Assembly: GCA_001816835.1 (NCBI GenBank)
Contig: MHDB01000011.1
Span: forward strand, 1-17,222
Direction of reading: 5' to 3'
Origin: Candidatus Woykebacteria bacterium RIFCSPLOWO2_01_FULL_43_14
GTDB lineage: Bacteria; Patescibacteriota; Microgenomatia; Woykebacterales; 2-01-FULL-43-14
DNA: 17,222 nucleotides
Part shown: positions 15,301-17,222 of the stretch, one piece after another
Numbering within the stretch: the stretch's first letter is position 1
Layout: the number at the start of each line of letters is the position of its first letter
Notes under the pieces: generated by a model
The model's input: only the letters and a program-made list of their open reading frames with translations
Told to the model about the DNA's origin: nothing
Database searches by the model: none
Position numbers and translations under genes: made by a program

Positions 15301-15909
15301 GTCCTTACTCATTAACTCGTTATCAATTTCTTGGACTTGATAATTAATTCCCTCGATCTTAATACCGAGGTTTTTGGCCTCTTCTTTGGCCTTGGATTCT
15401 AGTGAGTCGTACCCGCTAAGGCCTAGAATGTTGGCTAGGATTTCTTTCCGCTCGGTTGGAGCCTTCAGAGTGAATTCATCGGCCCTGCCCTGTCTGAGAT
15501 ACGATGAGTTAACAAAAACTTCGTAGTCCATGTGGATTGTCGAGATTATTTTTTGCTGTGTTGATTTAATAGTTCCTTCGGTGAGGTTATGCTCCCCGCA
15601 GAAAAATTCCAGCGAGGTAGTGCCGTTGCCTTTGGTAGAGCGCTTACGGATTACTTTGTAGATTGTCCCTTCCAGCTCGAATTCGAATTCGACGCACATT
15701 AGGTCGTGTCCTGTCCGAATCAACTTGTCGGCATTGTTTCCAGCTCTAGACTCGCCCCACAGAGCCCAGGTAATAGCGTCAATCAAACTGGACTTGCCGG
15801 CCCCGTTAATTCCGGAAATAGCGGCCATATGGAACTGCCTGAAGTCCAGGGTTGGGACATTGACCCCATAGGATGTGAAATTGGAGAGTTTTAGCGATAC
15901 AGGTATCAT
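12301..15909 (-). CDS. sbcC: SbcC/Rad50-type SMC ATPase interrupted by an intein
   Basis: A 1202-residue precursor of the ATPase subunit of the SbcCD (Rad50-Mre11) complex, which processes DNA ends and hairpins. Walker A is GINGAGKSS (33-41) and the Q-loop region lies near 135-145. Long coiled coils (about 185-355 and 370-545) flank a zinc hook, C362-P-T-C365. The distal ATPase lobe begins near 555 (LAFGKKGIQALLIE). The ABC signature S-G-G-E is split: Y633 is followed by a 475-residue intein (634-1108) and then SGGEAFRVN (1109-1117). Walker B is VIDEGFG (1140-1146), with D-loop TQDAAGRD after it. After splicing the protein would be 727 residues, short for the family because the coils are short. 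It lies 110 bp downstream of sbcD; a 72-bp repeat fills that gap. There is no Shine-Dalgarno before the ATG. Confidence 0.95.
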   Translation of the reverse strand: MIPVSLKLSNFTSYGVNVPTLDFRQFHMAAISGINGAGKSSLIDAITWALWGESRAGNNADKLIRTGHDLMCVEFEFELEGTIYKVIRKRSTKGNGTTSLEFFCGEHNLTEGTIKSTQQKIISTIHMDYEVFVNSSYLRQGRADEFTLKAPTERKEILANILGLSGYDSLESKAKEEAKNLGIKIEGINYQVQEIDNELMSKDNTLNTLTQVEKELKELTEKVSSAEKELKESQLKKELASQKVASLTKSSERVEVLKQEIASFKRQFLDKQASIEQFKVILSQEESIKENDQKLQLLKTQSKTLQASQSQFNGFQEELSVLKSKDSALEKELTLLQAQREESGRKGKELVLKQQDLKSATCPTCKQPFTNKLEHSKLLKEVTVSLENERENYKALTQKLNQLEISKQPLSTQIQNLEKNILDSKELLKTSADVQRQIEELTEIEVKKIKLSEAKTRIDSENKNLHELEELLAAKEKVLAEESRELEELAKHQRELTGASNEHQEKERLLNQIRILENSKRTELGAAQKLVDRSKQLEDVKQLRLKDREHFSVEKSDYEELALAFGKKGIQALLIETIIPEIENEANILMDKLSDGRMKIALSTQREAKTGGTIETLDINISDENGQRVYETYSVDGNELVFIRQGTDIRSLPIQDLWSTAALTDVHGKYQFQNSCVEALCYVNGRSLWQKVDKILRHKSPKKVLEVKCGPGNYTVRLTKNHSIYVMTAAGLKIKRTEDLNIGDLVLSPAIIPSPITTNKVDLTHFISGEFINDRKIKSKALLWDDNFIWSRRDQKLNRFVVVDENFARLLGVIVAEGSGNIKYSLALGTNQYLAQEIVKIAAAVFGTNERSLRYTSPEDIKRYASKYPHAVTTLSPKAQYNPDIGGRLVSHILKNLVGGRASSKKIPCFIFNTSPEVKKAFLKGLIQGDGHVSFYPMKSKSSVNITTVSRRLAGEVIFLCRQLGIWARIENHGEEGFRRDMHHQKSYRIVISGKKNLELLGIGVIASKYDSSTKYEGIPYSLLDTSRINGKRFRRGAEFESFGCGVSRIPKTLTKSYLKTQDLVQDWNILEIRSLEEIESGSDYVYDLMVPNNNSFVAGNGAILVHNSGGEAFRVNIAIRLALSKLLTQRAGARLQFLVIDEGFGTQDAAGRDRLIESINLIQESFAKILIITHIEDLKEAFPARVEVMKNTEGSTFQVFN
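12586..14010 (-). mobile_element. Intein with LAGLIDADG homing endonuclease in the Rad50 signature motif
   Basis: Residues 634-1108 of the SbcC precursor, in frame. Block A is SVDGNELVFIRQG, with Ser1 as nucleophile rather than the usual Cys. Block B is YTVRLTKNHSIYV, with the TxxH pair T719/H722. Two LAGLIDADG motifs follow: ARLLGVIVAEGSG (808-820, acid E817) and FLKGLIQGDGHV (922-933, acid D930). Block F is VYDLMVPNNNSFVAG (1086-1100) and block G is LVHN (1105-1108), with penultimate His, terminal Asn, and Ser+1 in the extein. All splicing residues are present and the frame is unbroken, so splicing and homing both look intact. Joining Y633 to S1109 restores YSGGEAF, the expected Rad50 signature. 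Confidence 0.95.
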
Positions 15910-15921
15910 TAGATTACAATT

Positions 15922-16015
15922 TTCAATTTTCAGTTCTCAATTTACAATGAATATTTCAATGATACATTGATCAAATGAAAATTTATTGAAAATTAAAAAT
16001 TGGTAATTGGAAATT
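15922..16015. repeat. 72-bp dispersed repeat, copy 2
   Basis: Bases 15922-15993 match 9483-9554 at 71 of 72 positions. The weaker flank 15994-16015 matches 9595-9614 after the insertion in copy 1. The copy fills the sbcD-sbcC gap and starts 12 bp upstream of the sbcC ATG, in the same orientation relative to the gene as copy 1 has to the GT2 gene. AT-rich, with no ORF. Confidence 0.85.
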
Positions 16016-16019
16016 AAAT

Positions 16020-17219
16020 CTACTCCTCTGCTAATGTTTTTGCCAGTTGTTTTAACTTATTAATTCTAGACTCCGAAAAGCCTTTGGATTGAAAGTATTT
16101 TTCTAATAAGTCCTCAGGGCTTAGTGTTTCCGCGTTAACCCCGTCCCCTAATTGGTTACGGTTGGTTTTCTCAATGTTTTTGTTTATGCCCGCAATGATA
16201 AAAGCATCTTCCAGAGCCTTTTTGATTTCATTGATCTTGATATCCCCATTAGAATTGGGTGGGAAGTCGACAATTAGTTTTACGACCGCGTCTTTAAAGT
16301 CTTGCTTTTTAATTTCGGAAAGGATGGTGGCCGTAGGATCAGGGTCGGACCCTGAGATCGTTGTCTTAATCGTGAGAAATCTTCGTGCTGGGGTTGGGAT
16401 AGGTGTATGCGTTGCTGAATACGTAATTTTGTCATCCTGAACTTGTTTCAGGATCTCCACAATCTCAAAGCTTTTGGTCTCATTTTCCTCCCCAAAGTCC
16501 ACACGCTCGATACTACCGCTGTATAAGATTGGAGGCTGTACTTGTACTACCTGCCTCTTATGAATGTGTCCTAGGGCAACGTAGGCCGTTTGGGGGTGTT
16601 TGGTGAGGCTAGTCTTACTTATTACCATATCGCCACCCAGGCTGACGCTACGCTCGCTGCCAAATACGGCTCCTTCAACCGAAGCGTGGGCTGTTACTAC
16701 CAGAGGAAGATCTGATTTTACTTGGTTATAGAGGGGTTCAATGAGTGTGTCAATCTCCCCAAATTCTTTTCTGGAGACCCAGGGAATCCCGAGAATTTGC
16801 ACATTTTTGATAGTAATAAGCTGGGGCTCACGAATCACGTGGACGTTTTCTATTTCTAAGGCGGAGTAAATATCCAAAGAATTGGCTTTACCGAAAGCAT
16901 TGGGGGTGTCATGGTTGCCTACCAAGAGTACACAAGGGATATTTAATCGTGAGAGTTTCAAAATCCGCTTGGCAAACTCTCGCTGGTGGGTTGGGGTTGG
17001 TTCGGGAGTTTTGAAAGCATCGCCCGCGAAAAGAAAGAAATCAACTTTTTCTTTGATGGCGTAGTCGACAACGAAATCAATGCTACGAAGAAAATCCCCA
17101 AGACGGGTTGAAAGACCAGTTTGCGGATCAACTCGAGAATAATTTTCCATCCCGACATGCCAGTCAGCGGTGTGAATAAATTTTGCAATCACTTCTTGAG
17201 CCTGCGCCATAGTGAACAT
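16020..17219 (-). CDS. sbcD: SbcD/Mre11-type DNA nuclease subunit (start at window edge)
   Basis: A 399-residue metallophosphoesterase, the nuclease partner of SbcC. All phosphoesterase motifs are present: D19 and H21 in HTADWHVG, D67 in FAGDAF, N102 and H103 in GNHD, H178 in VTAHAS, and H218/H220 in GHIHKR. A capping domain (about 280-355) and a C-terminal helical region (about 360-399) that should contact SbcC follow. SbcD proteins usually begin only a few residues before FIHTADWH. The ATG at 17219 gives 13 extra residues and the ATG at 17210 gives ten; the frame also stays open to the window end, so the start is unsettled. Residues 255-264 (EILKQVQDDK) are encoded by a dispersed-repeat remnant, in the linker between nuclease and capping domains. 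Confidence 0.94.
   Translation of the reverse strand: MFTMAQAQEVIAKFIHTADWHVGMENYSRVDPQTGLSTRLGDFLRSIDFVVDYAIKEKVDFFLFAGDAFKTPEPTPTHQREFAKRILKLSRLNIPCVLLVGNHDTPNAFGKANSLDIYSALEIENVHVIREPQLITIKNVQILGIPWVSRKEFGEIDTLIEPLYNQVKSDLPLVVTAHASVEGAVFGSERSVSLGGDMVISKTSLTKHPQTAYVALGHIHKRQVVQVQPPILYSGSIERVDFGEENETKSFEIVEILKQVQDDKITYSATHTPIPTPARRFLTIKTTISGSDPDPTATILSEIKKQDFKDAVVKLIVDFPPNSNGDIKINEIKKALEDAFIIAGINKNIEKTNRNQLGDGVNAETLSPEDLLEKYFQSKGFSESRINKLKQLAKTLAEE
16431..16456. repeat. Palindromic repeat remnant inside sbcD
   Basis: GTCATCCTGAAC followed by TTGTTTCAGGATCT is one half of the same repeat family as 10418-10489, whose right half reads GTCATCCTGAAC...AGGATCT on the minus strand. It is in frame and adds the peptide ILKQVQDD to SbcD. 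This peptide is produced by the same element in many unrelated bacterial proteins. Confidence 0.75.
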
Positions 17220-17222
17220 GAT

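Noticed and set aside
1..17222. Recoding of TGA as Gly, as in Gracilibacteria/Absconditabacteria
   Set aside because: TGA ends tatD, metG and the GT2 gene at the expected protein lengths, and no in-frame TGA interrupts a conserved domain.
1..17222. CRISPR array, prophage or defence island
   Set aside because: No regularly spaced direct repeats, Cas, integrase, transposase or toxin-antitoxin genes are seen. The repeats present are isolated palindromic elements.

Overview
The window reads as one chromosomal segment from an uncultured, small-genome bacterium. It is most likely a candidate-phyla-radiation (Patescibacteria) lineage such as Microgenomates, although no rRNA is present to confirm this. 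The pointers are very tight gene packing, the divergent WecA-like and DUF1648-like envelope proteins, the compact SbcC, a one-knuckle MetRS and the scarcity of Shine-Dalgarno sequences. TGA ends several genes cleanly (tatD, metG, the GT2 gene), so the TGA=Gly code of Gracilibacteria and Absconditabacteria does not apply.

Layout. At the left edge is the 3' two thirds of groEL (+), closed by a strong symmetrical terminator (1118-1148) that also serves the converging M23 peptidase gene (-). The M23 gene has a good promoter and a leader with competing hairpins. A palindrome-rich spacer follows, then a tRNA-Cys(GCA) gene (-) with encoded CCA, whose -35 box lies in the end of a dispersed palindromic repeat. 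Next are a membrane-anchored PEGA/SH3b protein (-) and a small four-helix membrane protein (+), whose end overlaps the end of ubiA.

From 4076 to 9469 (-) lies an envelope-glycan block: a cellulose-synthase-like GT2, an ArnT/RgtA-like (GT39) transferase, a DUF1648-like membrane protein, a divergent WecA/MraY-type transferase and a UbiA-type polyprenyl-phosphate phosphoribosyltransferase. The inferred theme is loading sugars on polyprenyl phosphate and transferring them outside the cell. Between the last two genes, on the opposite strand, sits an unannotated transcription unit: an extended -10 promoter, about 140 nt with mutually exclusive helices, and an intrinsic terminator.

From 9616 to the right edge (-) are housekeeping and repair genes: tatD, metG, a small membrane protein, sbcC/rad50 and sbcD/mre11. 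sbcC is interrupted exactly in its ABC signature motif (S/GGE) by a 475-residue intein carrying a LAGLIDADG endonuclease. sbcD carries an in-frame remnant of a dispersed repeat (peptide ILKQVQDD).

The most unusual features of the window are the intein, the orphan RNA unit, and the dispersed repeats. One 72-bp repeat occurs twice with a single mismatch, in the same orientation and 12-13 nt upstream of the start codons of the GT2 gene and sbcC. Other repeats supply a tRNA promoter element, a stop codon and coding sequence.
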